From: Chthonomonas calidirosea
Lineage (GTDB): Bacteria > Armatimonadota > Fimbriimonadia > Fimbriimonadales > Fimbriimonadaceae
Assembly (NCBI GenBank): GCA_945882415.1
Contig: CAMCWC010000005.1
Span: 124,001 to 188,000, forward strand
Length of the DNA: 64,000 nt
Direction: 5' to 3'
The position numbers and the translations under genes were made by a program. Below the pieces are notes generated by a model that saw nothing but the letters and a program-made list of their open reading frames with translations, was not told the origin of the DNA and did no database searches. The first letter of the stretch is position 1; every line of letters starts with the position of its first letter. Shown piece after piece: positions 17,176 through 25,825 of this stretch.

Positions 17176-17823
17176 ATGCCGACCGCAGAAAAAGCACAAG
17201 TCATCGAGCAAACGCGGGAGTGGTATTCCAAGTCGAGCGGCGTAGTCTTTACCGACTATCGCGGACTCAAGGTTAAGGACCTGCAGGCGCTTCGCGCTAG
17301 CCTTCGAGAGAAGGGCGCCGAGCTGCACATCGTCAAAAACACCTTGTTCCGCCAGGCCGCGGGCGAAGCGGGACAGAATCTGCCCTTCGAATACGACAAC
17401 GGAACAACCGCTTATGCGTTTGTGTTCGAGAACGAGCCGGAAGTGGCCAAGCTGCTCCTCGACTACGCACGAACCAGCAAGAAGCTGGTGGTGAAGGGTG
17501 GCCTGTTCGCCGGCCGAGCTTACACTTCGGAAGAAGTTGTGGGCATCAGCGAACTGCCATCGAAGGAAGTACTGATCTCGCAAGTGATCGGTGCCATCGC
17601 TGCACCGCTAACCAATCTTGTGGGCGTTATCGAGGCGCTATACGCCGATCCGATTCGCACCATTTATGCCGTGGCCGACAAGGTCAATGAGGGTGCAGAA
17701 ACCCCGGCAACGACATCTGAAGAGACCCCAGCCGAAGCGCCCGCCGCCGAAGCTGTGGCAGAACCGGAAGCCACCGAGGCTCCGGCCGAAACCCCGGCGA
17801 CCCCGGAAGCAGAAGGAAACTAA
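17176..17823 (+). CDS. rplJ: Large ribosomal subunit protein uL10
   Basis: A 215-residue L10 that anchors the L7/L12 stalk on 23S rRNA. Typical segments are [52 protein letters not shown] and the L12-binding C-terminal helix [19 protein letters not shown]. After about residue 170 there is an extra tail of some 40 residues made almost only of Ala, Pro, Glu and Thr, absent in E. coli L10. The ATG at 17176 has AGGAG just before it. The next gene, rplL, begins 5 bases after the stop, so they form an operon under the L10 leader. Confidence 0.97.
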   Translation: MPTAEKAQVIEQTREWYSKSSGVVFTDYRGLKVKDLQALRASLREKGAELHIVKNTLFRQAAGEAGQNLPFEYDNGTTAYAFVFENEPEVAKLLLDYARTSKKLVVKGGLFAGRAYTSEEVVGISELPSKEVLISQVIGAIAAPLTNLVGVIEALYADPIRTIYAVADKVNEGAETPATTSEETPAEAPAAEAVAEPEATEAPAETPATPEAEGN

Positions 17824-17828
17824 CAACC

Positions 17829-18230
17829 ATGGCAACCACCGTAGAATCACTCGTCGAATCGATTGCAGGAATGACCGCAATTGAACTCTCAGAACTCAAG
17901 AAGGCCCTCGAAGACAAGTTCGGCGTAACCGCCGCTGCTCCGATGGGTGCGTTCAACCCAGCCATGTTCGCTGGCATGGGCGGCGGCGCAGCAGCAGCTG
18001 CACCGGTTGAAGAAGAGAAGACCGAATTCGATGTCATCCTCACCGATGCTGGCGCAGCCAAGCTTCAGGTCATCAAGGTCGTTCGAGAACTCACGGGTCT
18101 CGGCCTCAAAGAAGCCAAGGACCTCGTCGATGGCGCTCCACAGCCACTCAAGCAGGGCATCAGCAAGGACGATGCTGAGAAGATCAAGAAGTCGGTCGAA
18201 GAAGCCGGCGGCAAAGTCGACATCAAGTAA
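17829..18230 (+). CDS. rplL: Large ribosomal subunit protein bL12 (L7/L12)
   Basis: A 133-residue stalk protein. The N-terminal dimerisation helices ([19 protein letters not shown]) are followed by an Ala/Gly/Met hinge (residues 37-60). The C-terminal factor-binding domain is [20 protein letters not shown] to [12 protein letters not shown] and ends GGKVDIK. The hinge is rich in Met-Gly-Gly-Gly-Ala. It is co-transcribed with rplJ and followed by a strong terminator, so rpoB is not part of this unit. Confidence 0.98.
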   Translation: MATTVESLVESIAGMTAIELSELKKALEDKFGVTAAAPMGAFNPAMFAGMGGGAAAAAPVEEEKTEFDVILTDAGAAKLQVIKVVRELTGLGLKEAKDLVDGAPQPLKQGISKDDAEKIKKSVEEAGGKVDIK

Positions 18231-18248
18231 TTCGTTACAAGATGTTAA

Positions 18249-18283
18249 CGGGCCTCGGCGGTTTTCGCCGAGGCCCGTTTTTT
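18249..18283 (+). terminator. Intrinsic terminator after rplJ-rplL
   Basis: A perfect 12-bp stem CGGGCCTCGGCG / CGCCGAGGCCCG with a GTTTT loop and six T (18278-18283). Confidence 0.95.
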
Positions 18284-18373
18284 GTTTTGCGGGGTCGGTG
18301 TCGCGGGGAGCCAGACTGGGTACTTTTGCCATAGCTTTGCCAAACTTGCCTGCGTATACTTGGCATCACGCAG

Positions 18374-19276
18374 ATGGCTCAGACCACAAGTGCAACGTAC
18401 GTTGGCTCGATTACTTGCTTAGAAAAAGCTAACGGCTACTTCTTCCAATCGCTAGATGTCAGCCGGCTCTCGTGCAAAGCCGGGGGTGTCTCGATCAAGG
18501 CCATATTTTCATGGGACGATCAAGGACACGAAACGCTAACTTTTCAAAGTGAAGATCTAGAAATTGCTTCCTTTGGAAGATTCGCAGATCGATTCGTAGC
18601 AACGACCCGGCACGGAGTGGACATCCGTCCGGTTGAAGAGGGCCTCGTTCCCCTTCAGTACGGATTCGCTCTGCCGCCTGCGATCTCCAAGCTGTTTTGC
18701 CGCCCGCCAACGGATCGTGAGAGCAAATATTATGAGCTTGCGGGGACTGGTCAGAAGGCGTACTCCGTACAAACGGTGCAAACCGCATACGGAGCCGCAG
18801 AAAACTCAGGTGAATTCGTTCGGCTCGAACTGTACGGGAAGCCTTGGTTTGCTGCTCAGGCAAGCTCCGAACTGGACGGAAAATTTCCCAAGAAGATCAC
18901 ATTTTTCGAAAGTGAGCCGAAGCCGGTCGAACTGGGTGGTGGCTATTGGAACGGCGACGCTGCCGTGAGTAGCACCGCCAAGTGGACGTTGCTCTCGGTT
19001 CATTCGAGCCCGACTCGACTGAGCCAACAAGAGTTTTCTAAAGGTTTGCAAGTGACCGTCTACCGAGGAAATGTCGGGTACGTCTCAACTTCTCCGCCCG
19101 GTAAAGACATCTGGAAAGACTATGAGGTTCAAGAAAAGCTTCATGCAAAGTTAGCTAGCCGACGGGAACCCACGTCCACCCCGGCGCTTCCGGCGCTTTC
19201 CACGGTTGTCGTGGCAACCGGAGGCATCGTCGTCGCCCTCGTCATTTCTGCCATGACTTGGTTCTTTCGGCGATGA
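18374..19276 (+). CDS. Hypothetical protein with C-terminal membrane anchor
   Basis: A 300-residue protein I do not recognise. The first 265 residues are a mixed, mostly soluble region with many Tyr, Phe and Gly and a few cysteines. Residues about 272-295 (LSTVVVATGGIVVALVISAM) are a single membrane helix followed by WFFRR, so the bulk probably faces one side of the membrane as a tail-anchored protein. There is no signal peptide. The start ATG has only a weak purine stretch before it. Confidence 0.65.
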   Translation: MAQTTSATYVGSITCLEKANGYFFQSLDVSRLSCKAGGVSIKAIFSWDDQGHETLTFQSEDLEIASFGRFADRFVATTRHGVDIRPVEEGLVPLQYGFALPPAISKLFCRPPTDRESKYYELAGTGQKAYSVQTVQTAYGAAENSGEFVRLELYGKPWFAAQASSELDGKFPKKITFFESEPKPVELGGGYWNGDAAVSSTAKWTLLSVHSSPTRLSQQEFSKGLQVTVYRGNVGYVSTSPPGKDIWKDYEVQEKLHAKLASRREPTSTPALPALSTVVVATGGIVVALVISAMTWFFRR

Positions 19277-19342
19277 GTGTGACTCTGACGCTTTGACACC
19301 AGCCAGGTTCAACGTTGGTTTTGAAGTAGCATCGACGACGCC

Positions 19343-19885
19343 ATGAAACAGCTTCGCTCCAAAACCCAGATCAAGCGCTTCCTGGAGGCGGCGGAGATGC
19401 GGGAGATGGAGATCGCGTTTTTACTCCAAGACTGGGCCGATGGATACAACGTCGGCGGAATGTTTCGCGTAGCGGATGCCTGCGGGGCGGTGGAGATCTT
19501 TGCGAGCGGGAAGACGCCGACGCTCGAGAATCCGATGGTTGGCGTTACCAGCATGGGAGCGCATCGCCGGGTGCCATTCCACCACTTTGCCCGGCATGAT
19601 GAAGCGGTCGCGGCCGCCAAGGCAGTGGGTTACACGCTTGTGGCGGTTGAGGTCGCAGATTCTGCGGTGTCGTATACCGAGTTTGAGTACCCCGACAAGT
19701 TGTGCTTGGTGTTAGGCAGTGAGGGCGGGGGCATCTACGGCAACGTGCTGAAGCAGTGCGATGCGGCGGTGTTTATTCCCATGGCCGGAAAGGGCCGAAG
19801 CATCAACGTCCACGTCGCGGCGGCGGTGGTGGCGTTCCATGCGCGTTGCACACCTACGGCTTCAACGTTGGAATCGGATTGCTAA
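19343..19885 (+). CDS. TrmH family (SpoU) RNA 2'-O-methyltransferase
   Basis: A 180-residue SPOUT methyltransferase domain without an extra N-terminal RNA-binding domain. Motif 1 is GYNVGGMFRVADACG, motif 2 LCLVLGSEGGGIYG and motif 3 VFIPMAGKGRSINVHVAAAV, which together form the SAM-binding knot. The target nucleotide (tRNA or rRNA) cannot be told. Its 3' end overlaps the convergent membrane-protein gene by 32 bases. Confidence 0.88.
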   Translation: MKQLRSKTQIKRFLEAAEMREMEIAFLLQDWADGYNVGGMFRVADACGAVEIFASGKTPTLENPMVGVTSMGAHRRVPFHHFARHDEAVAAAKAVGYTLVAVEVADSAVSYTEFEYPDKLCLVLGSEGGGIYGNVLKQCDAAVFIPMAGKGRSINVHVAAAVVAFHARCTPTASTLESDC

Positions 19886-20483
19886 GCCTTACCGTCAGTC
19901 GGCGGCAGTAGTCGTCAATGGTCTCAAACTCTTTGTTTGGTTGAAACTCTAGGCCGACGATGCCGTACGAGTTTAGAAGGGCTTTGTCCTTTGTCAAGCC
20001 ATCTACCCAAGCTCGCACTTTAGTGCTTCCGGAGAGGCGTTGTGTACCATGGTAGGAACTTAAGATCATTCCGGTCACCGGGTGAATGGCTCGGAATCCA
20101 CCTGCAGTTTGCTCGACCGTCAATACGATCACCCCACCTTTATACCGCCGCTCAATTGTAACGGACGATCCTTCAACGGCAACCTTTGGTGCGTCAAGTG
20201 GAGCGTTCAAAGACAGTCTCGCGTCCATAAACTCGCGCAAGAACCGGGACATTTCCGCATCCGAAATGGGTTGGTCACGCTTGTCAAGTTCCCAACGATG
20301 CTTATTGACGCACGCGCCATCGCCCCGTTCCACGCACGCGAGGACTTTTCGAGCAACATCCTCGCCCGTTTCCGCCCGAGTCAAGAAAAAGCCAAGGATG
20401 CTAGCAGATACGACACCGAGTCCGATGGTGACCGACCGAAGTAACCGTTGTTTACTGGATTGGTTCTTTTTGGACTTTATCAC
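19854..20483 (-). CDS. Hypothetical membrane-anchored protein coupled to a prepilin
   Basis: A 209-residue protein with a basic N-terminus and one membrane helix at about residues 16-34 (SVTIGLGVVSASILGFFLT). A soluble domain outside follows, with two cysteines (VLACVERGDGACVNKH). It starts with GTG inside the TGA of the upstream prepilin gene (GTGA, 4-base overlap), so it is translated with it and may join the same pilus-like assembly. I do not recognise a family. Confidence 0.65.
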   Translation of the reverse strand: MIKSKKNQSSKQRLLRSVTIGLGVVSASILGFFLTRAETGEDVARKVLACVERGDGACVNKHRWELDKRDQPISDAEMSRFLREFMDARLSLNAPLDAPKVAVEGSSVTIERRYKGGVIVLTVEQTAGGFRAIHPVTGMILSSYHGTQRLSGSTKVRAWVDGLTKDKALLNSYGIVGLEFQPNKEFETIDDYCRRLTVRLSNPIPTLKP

Positions 20484-21088
20484 GGGCTCCAGTCCTTCCA
20501 GTATTCCGAAAACTCCGGGTTCCCGAGGGTAGTGAACCGGATTAAGTGACCATCCACAGCGTTTCCGAGAAACAGAGTGGGCATGTACGGATTGTGTAGC
20601 TCCTCACGCGGCGGCGTGCAGCCGGTTGTGTATACCAAAGGAAAATCGCCTCGCAATCTTTTTAGGATTGGCATCCATTCGTTGTCCTCTTCTTCCACAT
20701 AACCGAATGTAAAGCCTCCCTCGACTCCGTGCCAGTCACATGCGGGTTCAAACGTCGATCGCTTGAAAAACGGATTGTCATCGCGCCGCATTACTAAGTC
20801 CATCTGAAAAAAGGTCGGCAAACCCATTTCCGCTGGAGTCCCAAAGTTGCCGTCGCCATCGTGCTCTGCTCGGTACAAAGCCGTCGCGATGGAGATGTTT
20901 CGCAGCTTCGCGATGGTCTCGGTCGTGCGAGCGCTGCGTTGCGTTGAGACAAACACGGGATACAGGAACGCGGCAAGGACGACCAAGATCGCTAGCACTA
21001 CGAGAAGTTCAAGCAGCGAGAAACCACGCTTGCCCGCACGCTCTCTTAGATTTCTCGCTATTGCCACTTGCCGACCATCATACAGCAA
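20480..21088 (-). CDS. Type IV pilin-like (pseudopilin) protein
   Basis: About 202 residues. A basic leader ends AGKRG, then FSLLELLVVLAILVVLAAFL, the class III signal cut by a prepilin peptidase after Gly with Glu at +5. The rest contains a globular head with an HDGDGNFGTPAEMGLP stretch typical of DUF1559-like or short pseudopilins from planctomycete- and Armatimonadota-type genomes. The start is uncertain: TTG at 21088 gives a 22-residue leader, and an internal GTG is possible. It overlaps the next gene by 4 bases. Confidence 0.85.
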   Translation of the reverse strand: MLYDGRQVAIARNLRERAGKRGFSLLELLVVLAILVVLAAFLYPVFVSTQRSARTTETIAKLRNISIATALYRAEHDGDGNFGTPAEMGLPTFFQMDLVMRRDDNPFFKRSTFEPACDWHGVEGGFTFGYVEEEDNEWMPILKRLRGDFPLVYTTGCTPPREELHNPYMPTLFLGNAVDGHLIRFTTLGNPEFSEYWKDWSP

Positions 21089-21106
21089 TTCGGTCGCAAT
21101 GAGGCG

Positions 21107-21138
21107 AAAAAAAGCCCCGCTGAGTAACTTCAGCGGGG
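21107..21138 (-). terminator. Intrinsic terminator after the thioredoxin-like gene
   Basis: CCCCGCTGA (21115-21123) pairs with TCAGCGGGG (21130-21138), loop GTAACT. Read on the minus strand it is followed by seven T. It ends the transcript of the thioredoxin-like gene before the pilin gene. Confidence 0.93.
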
Positions 21139-21156
21139 TGGCACGGATCGACTAAC

Positions 21157-21693
21157 TTACTTAGCGATCTTTGCAATAGCAGCGTTGAGCGACTTAACGC
21201 CGGCTTCGTCTGCCTTGAGGTTGGTCATCGTCTGTGCGACCTTCCAGTTCTTGTAGACCAAAACGGTGTTCTTGACGTCGGCCGAGGTGTTGATCTTGTA
21301 TGCGCTAACGGCATCTTCGTTCTTTTCGAGAACCGAAACCGCGGTTGCCTGCTTGAGGTTTGGAATCATTCCCTTAACCATGCTGACGTAGGCAGCTTTC
21401 TTTCCGGCTGGTGCGAGGATGACGACCATGGCCTTGAATTCGCTCGACTTGTTAGCTTCGACGGCCTTGTTGAGGGCGCTGACGATCTTTCCAACGTTTG
21501 CGCTGTCATCGCCGTTGACCCAAACCTGAACCTGTGGTCGGTTCTGGAAGGTGCAAGGGAAGCAGTCGGTGGAACCCGCGAGAGGGCCAGCAACGTGCGT
21601 TGGGTGGAAAGGCGTGATGGCTTCGCCTGGCTTGAGACCAGAGTTAGGGCCAGCAAACGCGACGGCGCTGAGAGCGATAAGGGTGTTGATCAT
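21157..21693 (-). CDS. Secreted thioredoxin-like protein
   Basis: A 178-residue precursor with a short signal peptide (MINTLIALSAVAFA). Then come PFHPTHVAGPLAGSTDCFPC, with a C-x-x-C pair (CFPC), and VQVWVNGDDSANVGKIVSAL, the strand-helix start of a thioredoxin fold. Similar proteins with an HPTHVxGP leader occur as secreted redox-like proteins in planctomycetes, by memory. The ATG at 21693 is chosen, since GAGG lies upstream and it gives the signal peptide. Confidence 0.75.
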   Translation of the reverse strand: MINTLIALSAVAFAGPNSGLKPGEAITPFHPTHVAGPLAGSTDCFPCTFQNRPQVQVWVNGDDSANVGKIVSALNKAVEANKSSEFKAMVVILAPAGKKAAYVSMVKGMIPNLKQATAVSVLEKNEDAVSAYKINTSADVKNTVLVYKNWKVAQTMTNLKADEAGVKSLNAAIAKIAK

Positions 21694-21805
21694 GGTCTTT
21701 TCCTCGTTTGGGGGCAGAGTCACTGCCTACAATCCATTCTAAGTCCGCGAAGGACAAAATGGTTCCCAATTTATAAAGAATTGAGAATTTTAAGCTGATA
21801 AAGTT

Positions 21806-21837
21806 GCGACGGGCGGCCTTTTCTGACTGCCCGTCGC
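21806..21837 (-). terminator. Probable terminator after the kexin-like protease gene
   Basis: A perfect 9-bp stem GCGACGGGC / GCCCGTCGC (21806-21814, 21829-21837) lies 10 bases after the protease stop. Only a weak T-rich tract (AACTTTATC) follows on the minus strand. Confidence 0.6.
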
Positions 21838-21847
21838 ATTGTCGAGC

Positions 21848-24661
21848 TTAGTTTACGGTGAACGTTCGAGGTGCTCCATTGATAAAGAAGCGATTCGATG
21901 TGGTGTGCCGGAACCCAACCTCGAACGGATACTCCCCAGGAACGAGCGGGCAGCGCAGGTTCACCGAAAGCGCCAAGGTTCCACCGGGCGGAACGGAGAC
22001 ACCCTCAGGGATCGGCTCGCTGAGCCAACCCCAAGTGGTGACGGCTTCTGGAATCAACGAAACGAGGTCAAAGCTTCCTCGGGTCCATGTTGACGTTCCG
22101 GTATTGCGCATCGTGATGGTGTAGCTCACTGTTCCACCGGCAAAGAAGTCGCCATCGAAGTTCTCCGAAACTAGGACACCTTTGTCGGGGGTCACATATA
22201 CCGGAATGTTGTTCGTAAAGTCGCCGAAGTTCTCACGACCACCTTCCCGCATTCGCCATTGCATGTTCACAAATCCACGTGTGTTCGGCGCGATAACGGG
22301 GAAGAAGTACTCCTTCGACTGGTTCGTCCGAACGTTGTCGGTCACGGGAAGTGGCACGTTGTTTCGGCCCCAAGTGGTGTTGTTGAACGGATTTTGCGAA
22401 ACGAGATAGTAGTTGCCGGCATTGGTCCAAGATCGCGTTCCCACGTTCTTCATGATCACCCTCACGTAATAGCGCTGACCCGCCTGCATAAACGTTGGAG
22501 TAGAGAAGCTCACGAACTGCGCATCGTTGCCGTCGCGCACTTCCAGCATTCGGAACGGAGTGGTCTGACCAAAGTTCGCCGCCGGTGCGGCGCCGCGGCG
22601 CATCTGCCATTGGAACAGGTGGAAGCCAACTGTATTCGGTGCGACGATGTTAAAGCGGAATGTCTTGAGCATTCCGGGTGCGACCGTCTCCGTAGGTCCC
22701 AAGGCAACGTTGACTCGTCCCCAGGTGTTCGTTCCGAACGGCAGCGAGATCAGTCGGTAGGACTGGGCTTCGCTCCAAGTCGTTGAACCAGTGTTGCGAA
22801 GCGTAACGGTAGCTTCGGTCTGAGCTCCACGATACAGCGGAGTTCGGAAAGTAGCATCGATGAACTGCGCATCGTTCACCACACCTCGCGGAATCAGCTG
22901 TCCCGTGTTCAGGCGAAGAATCGCCGCATCCACCGTTCCGGCCGTACCTAGAGAGAGGTCGCTGATATTCAGTTGCCAGGTTCCAGTGGCCGCTTCGCCC
23001 CAAAACGTATTCGCACTAAAGTTCCACACCAGACCGTTGGTAGTGTCAGAGAAGTCTTCGGGTTTCAACAAGGCAACGGTCCCTGCTGGACTCACCAGCT
23101 CAATTCGAAGCTGCCCGATGTTGTTGTGATCGGTATTCAGAAACAGCTGGACATCCTCAAGCGGTGCTGCCGCAGACATTTCGAACGGAATGGAGACGAC
23201 ATCGTTGTCCGGAATACCAACCGGATTTTCGAGTGCGTTCGACGTAAAGCTTGGAGCGGTGACTCCATCGAACGTCGCTCCGTCCCGAATCATGTCGAGT
23301 ACGCGAACTTGGCCGAACCCGTAGCTGTTGTTGAACTGCCGCCCCGCGCCGTTTGTGATCCAGCCGCCGCGTGGATTGGTGTTGTCCTCGGTATTGATCG
23401 GGGTGGAGTTTCTCGCGATCAGATGCTTAATGACTCGGGTCTGGAACATGCTTGGCCGGCTCAGGACCGACTCCTGGAACTGGGCCATCACGCCGCCCAT
23501 CATTGCTACCGATGCACTGGTTCCCATGAACTGGTCGGTGTAGCCAGGAACCATTCTCGCGTTCGATCCTAGTCCTCCGGACAGAGATTCGGTGGTTCCG
23601 AAGCCCCGCAGGATCGTTGGCGAGCCGAACATACTCGGCTCGCGAGAAATCGATGCCGGCGCCGTACAGAAAACGTTCGGGCCGAACGCCGAGTTTTCGA
23701 TCATCTCGTTATCTCCGGTTGAGGTGTTGATGTTGTAGCCGCTCACAACGATCACATCCGAACTGGTGAGCATCTCATCAGCTTCCGCCGTTCGATTCAT
23801 GTTTCCGGACGGCATCAAGTGCACGAGACTGAGGTTCGTACTCGACTGCTGTAGGCCGGTGCGAGCCAGTGGCGCCGAGAGCCAAGGAATCGTGATTACG
23901 CTTCCGTGAACCATGGCGCTATTGGGATAGCCGCTGTTCATGGCGTTTACATAGGCAGAGATCGGGCCAGAAACGACGTTGACGCGGACACCATTCGCCG
24001 TTGCGTGTGGAGCCGTACCGCAAACTCCAATTCCGTTTCCGCCCCGGGCGGTTGCCAAACCGATCATCGCGGTGCCGTGGAATGAACCAGGCTGACGGAC
24101 GTCGTTATCGTTTCCTATGAAATCATAACCAAACGTGTTGATGGCAACGTCTGGGTGAGCGCCTTCGAAACCGTCATCGAGGAAGTTGATCGGGATTGGA
24201 AACGGCGAATACCCCTTGGACGAGCCGGTATACGACTGAGCGAACGCTTCCAACCCGATAATAGCTTGGCCGTAGTAGTAAGTGTCATCGGACGGGGCGT
24301 TGGGCTGCGTCTCGATCGCATAGATATACGGGTCGTTCGGAACGAACTGGCACTGCATTCGCGGTGCCACCATGTCTTGCCAAGCGCCAATAACGTTGCG
24401 GTTCCGTCGCAAGCGAGTGACTTCATCTGAAACGAGCGACGAATTGGCGACGGTGAAGACAAAACTGTCCTTCATCGAAGGAAGCGCGCGTTTGTACTTG
24501 AGGCCGTTGAGAGTGGCGAAAATCTCTGCGTTCTGGTTCGGCTTAAGTTGAATCACGATGTCAGAAAGCCATCGGACGCCGGCCTGGCGCGATTGCGGGC
24601 TGTCTGCCAACGACATTGTTGAGAGCGTGAATAGGGCGAGTGCAAATGGTCCGGCTTTCAT
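21848..24661 (-). CDS. Kexin-like serine protease with P domain and three NBR1-like Ig modules
   Basis: A 937-residue secreted protein. The signal peptide is residues 1-19. The catalytic domain shows kexin-type motifs: Asp in INFLDDGFEGAHPDV (near 162), His in PGSFHGTAMIGLATARG (near 194), the oxyanion Asn near MPSGNMNRTAEADEM, and Ser in QFMGTSASVAMMGG (near 380). A P/homoB domain follows (DNDVVSIPFEMSAAAPLEDV to GTVDAAILRL). Then three NBR1-type Ig modules follow in tandem, each with a TGS/T-x-W motif (RNTGSTTWS, KNVGTRSWT, RNTGTSTWT). The triad is complete. Confidence 0.9.
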   Translation of the reverse strand: MKAGPFALALFTLSTMSLADSPQSRQAGVRWLSDIVIQLKPNQNAEIFATLNGLKYKRALPSMKDSFVFTVANSSLVSDEVTRLRRNRNVIGAWQDMVAPRMQCQFVPNDPYIYAIETQPNAPSDDTYYYGQAIIGLEAFAQSYTGSSKGYSPFPIPINFLDDGFEGAHPDVAINTFGYDFIGNDNDVRQPGSFHGTAMIGLATARGGNGIGVCGTAPHATANGVRVNVVSGPISAYVNAMNSGYPNSAMVHGSVITIPWLSAPLARTGLQQSSTNLSLVHLMPSGNMNRTAEADEMLTSSDVIVVSGYNINTSTGDNEMIENSAFGPNVFCTAPASISREPSMFGSPTILRGFGTTESLSGGLGSNARMVPGYTDQFMGTSASVAMMGGVMAQFQESVLSRPSMFQTRVIKHLIARNSTPINTEDNTNPRGGWITNGAGRQFNNSYGFGQVRVLDMIRDGATFDGVTAPSFTSNALENPVGIPDNDVVSIPFEMSAAAPLEDVQLFLNTDHNNIGQLRIELVSPAGTVALLKPEDFSDTTNGLVWNFSANTFWGEAATGTWQLNISDLSLGTAGTVDAAILRLNTGQLIPRGVVNDAQFIDATFRTPLYRGAQTEATVTLRNTGSTTWSEAQSYRLISLPFGTNTWGRVNVALGPTETVAPGMLKTFRFNIVAPNTVGFHLFQWQMRRGAAPAANFGQTTPFRMLEVRDGNDAQFVSFSTPTFMQAGQRYYVRVIMKNVGTRSWTNAGNYYLVSQNPFNNTTWGRNNVPLPVTDNVRTNQSKEYFFPVIAPNTRGFVNMQWRMREGGRENFGDFTNNIPVYVTPDKGVLVSENFDGDFFAGGTVSYTITMRNTGTSTWTRGSFDLVSLIPEAVTTWGWLSEPIPEGVSVPPGGTLALSVNLRCPLVPGEYPFEVGFRHTTSNRFFINGAPRTFTVN

Positions 24662-24825
24662 GACGGCAACTTAGATGGGACATGAGTCCCTCTCGTATGA
24701 TGGTCATTAAGTAGATTCGGTTCGATAGAATCAGTGCAATTTTCCATCCTTATGAAGCGATAGATTTGATCACGAGGGGCTCGCATAGTTGCATGAAACT
24801 CTAGATGTCTGAGGTATCCATAGGC

Positions 24826-25824
24826 ATGCGCCGCAATATCTGCCTCGTGCTCACCCTCGCTGCCGGAGCTTCGGCTTTCGGCTGGGATGGCATCGGTCAC
24901 CAGCAAGTCAACGACATCGCCTGGAAGCTTCTCAAGCCTGCGGTGAAAGCAAAGATTGCTCGTGCGCTCATCGAAGGGGACACCGCCTATCAGCCGAAGC
25001 GGCCCATCGATAATGTGTACTCCGAGCAGTACCTCGAAAGTCGGGTCCGCCCCTGGTTCCGCGAGGCAGGTCTGTGGCCCGACGACATCAAAGGAAAGCC
25101 GTCTGAGCGGTTTGAAGACTGGGTGAACAACCTTAACAAGCAGTCTCCGGGGACCAAGCCTACGCAAGATCCGTTCCAGCGTGGAAGCGAGGAGAACCGG
25201 ATGAAGACTTGGCACTACGTAGATTTCCCGTTGTTCTTTGCCGGCTCGGGAACACCAACGCCGCCACGCCCCTCAAATGCGCTCTATGGCTTGAAGCAGA
25301 TAGAAAACGGGCTGAAAACGACCCTCGCCGGAACCAATCAGAAGTACCGCGAAGGCGCATTCTGGATTTACTGGGCGACGCACGTGATCGCCGATATTCA
25401 CCAACCATTGCATTGCTCGGAGCACTTTGGTCGCGAATTCCTCCCTGGAGGCGATGACGGTGGGAATCAGTTCTTCATTAAGGTGACTCCGAGCGCGACC
25501 GAAACCCGACTGCATGGTTACTGGGATGACGGAATCGAAAAGGCTCTGAAGCAGGATGGGCTCACGAGCTTTGTTGCGGTCACGAACGCTTGGCTCGCTA
25601 GAGCCGATCTTAAGCCGAAGGATGAGGACGTTGCTAACCTGAACTGGGAAGCGATCGCCAAGCGACAGAGCGAGGTGGCGGTTGCCGAGGTCTATCGTGG
25701 CCTTACTAACCGCGGCGTGGTGCCCGCCGGCTATGAGCGCCGAACCGCAGATCTTTCGCGAAAAATGGCGGTGCTAGGCGGCTACCGGCTCGCGGCTTAC
25801 CTAAACGGTTTGCTCGGCGAATAA
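24826..25824 (+). CDS. Secreted S1/P1-type nuclease
   Basis: A 332-residue precursor of the S1/P1 nuclease family, which cleaves single-stranded DNA and RNA using three zinc ions. After the signal peptide (MRRNICLVLTLAAGASAF) the mature start GWDGIGHQQVNDIAW carries the N-terminal Trp and His ligands. The other ligands appear in TWHYVDFPLFF, THVIADIHQPLHCSE and GGDDGGNQFF. I chose the second ATG (24826), since it gives a proper signal peptide and has GAGG upstream. It is likely periplasmic or extracellular and used for nucleotide scavenging. Confidence 0.93.
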   Translation: MRRNICLVLTLAAGASAFGWDGIGHQQVNDIAWKLLKPAVKAKIARALIEGDTAYQPKRPIDNVYSEQYLESRVRPWFREAGLWPDDIKGKPSERFEDWVNNLNKQSPGTKPTQDPFQRGSEENRMKTWHYVDFPLFFAGSGTPTPPRPSNALYGLKQIENGLKTTLAGTNQKYREGAFWIYWATHVIADIHQPLHCSEHFGREFLPGGDDGGNQFFIKVTPSATETRLHGYWDDGIEKALKQDGLTSFVAVTNAWLARADLKPKDEDVANLNWEAIAKRQSEVAVAEVYRGLTNRGVVPAGYERRTADLSRKMAVLGGYRLAAYLNGLLGE

Positions 25825-25825
25825 C

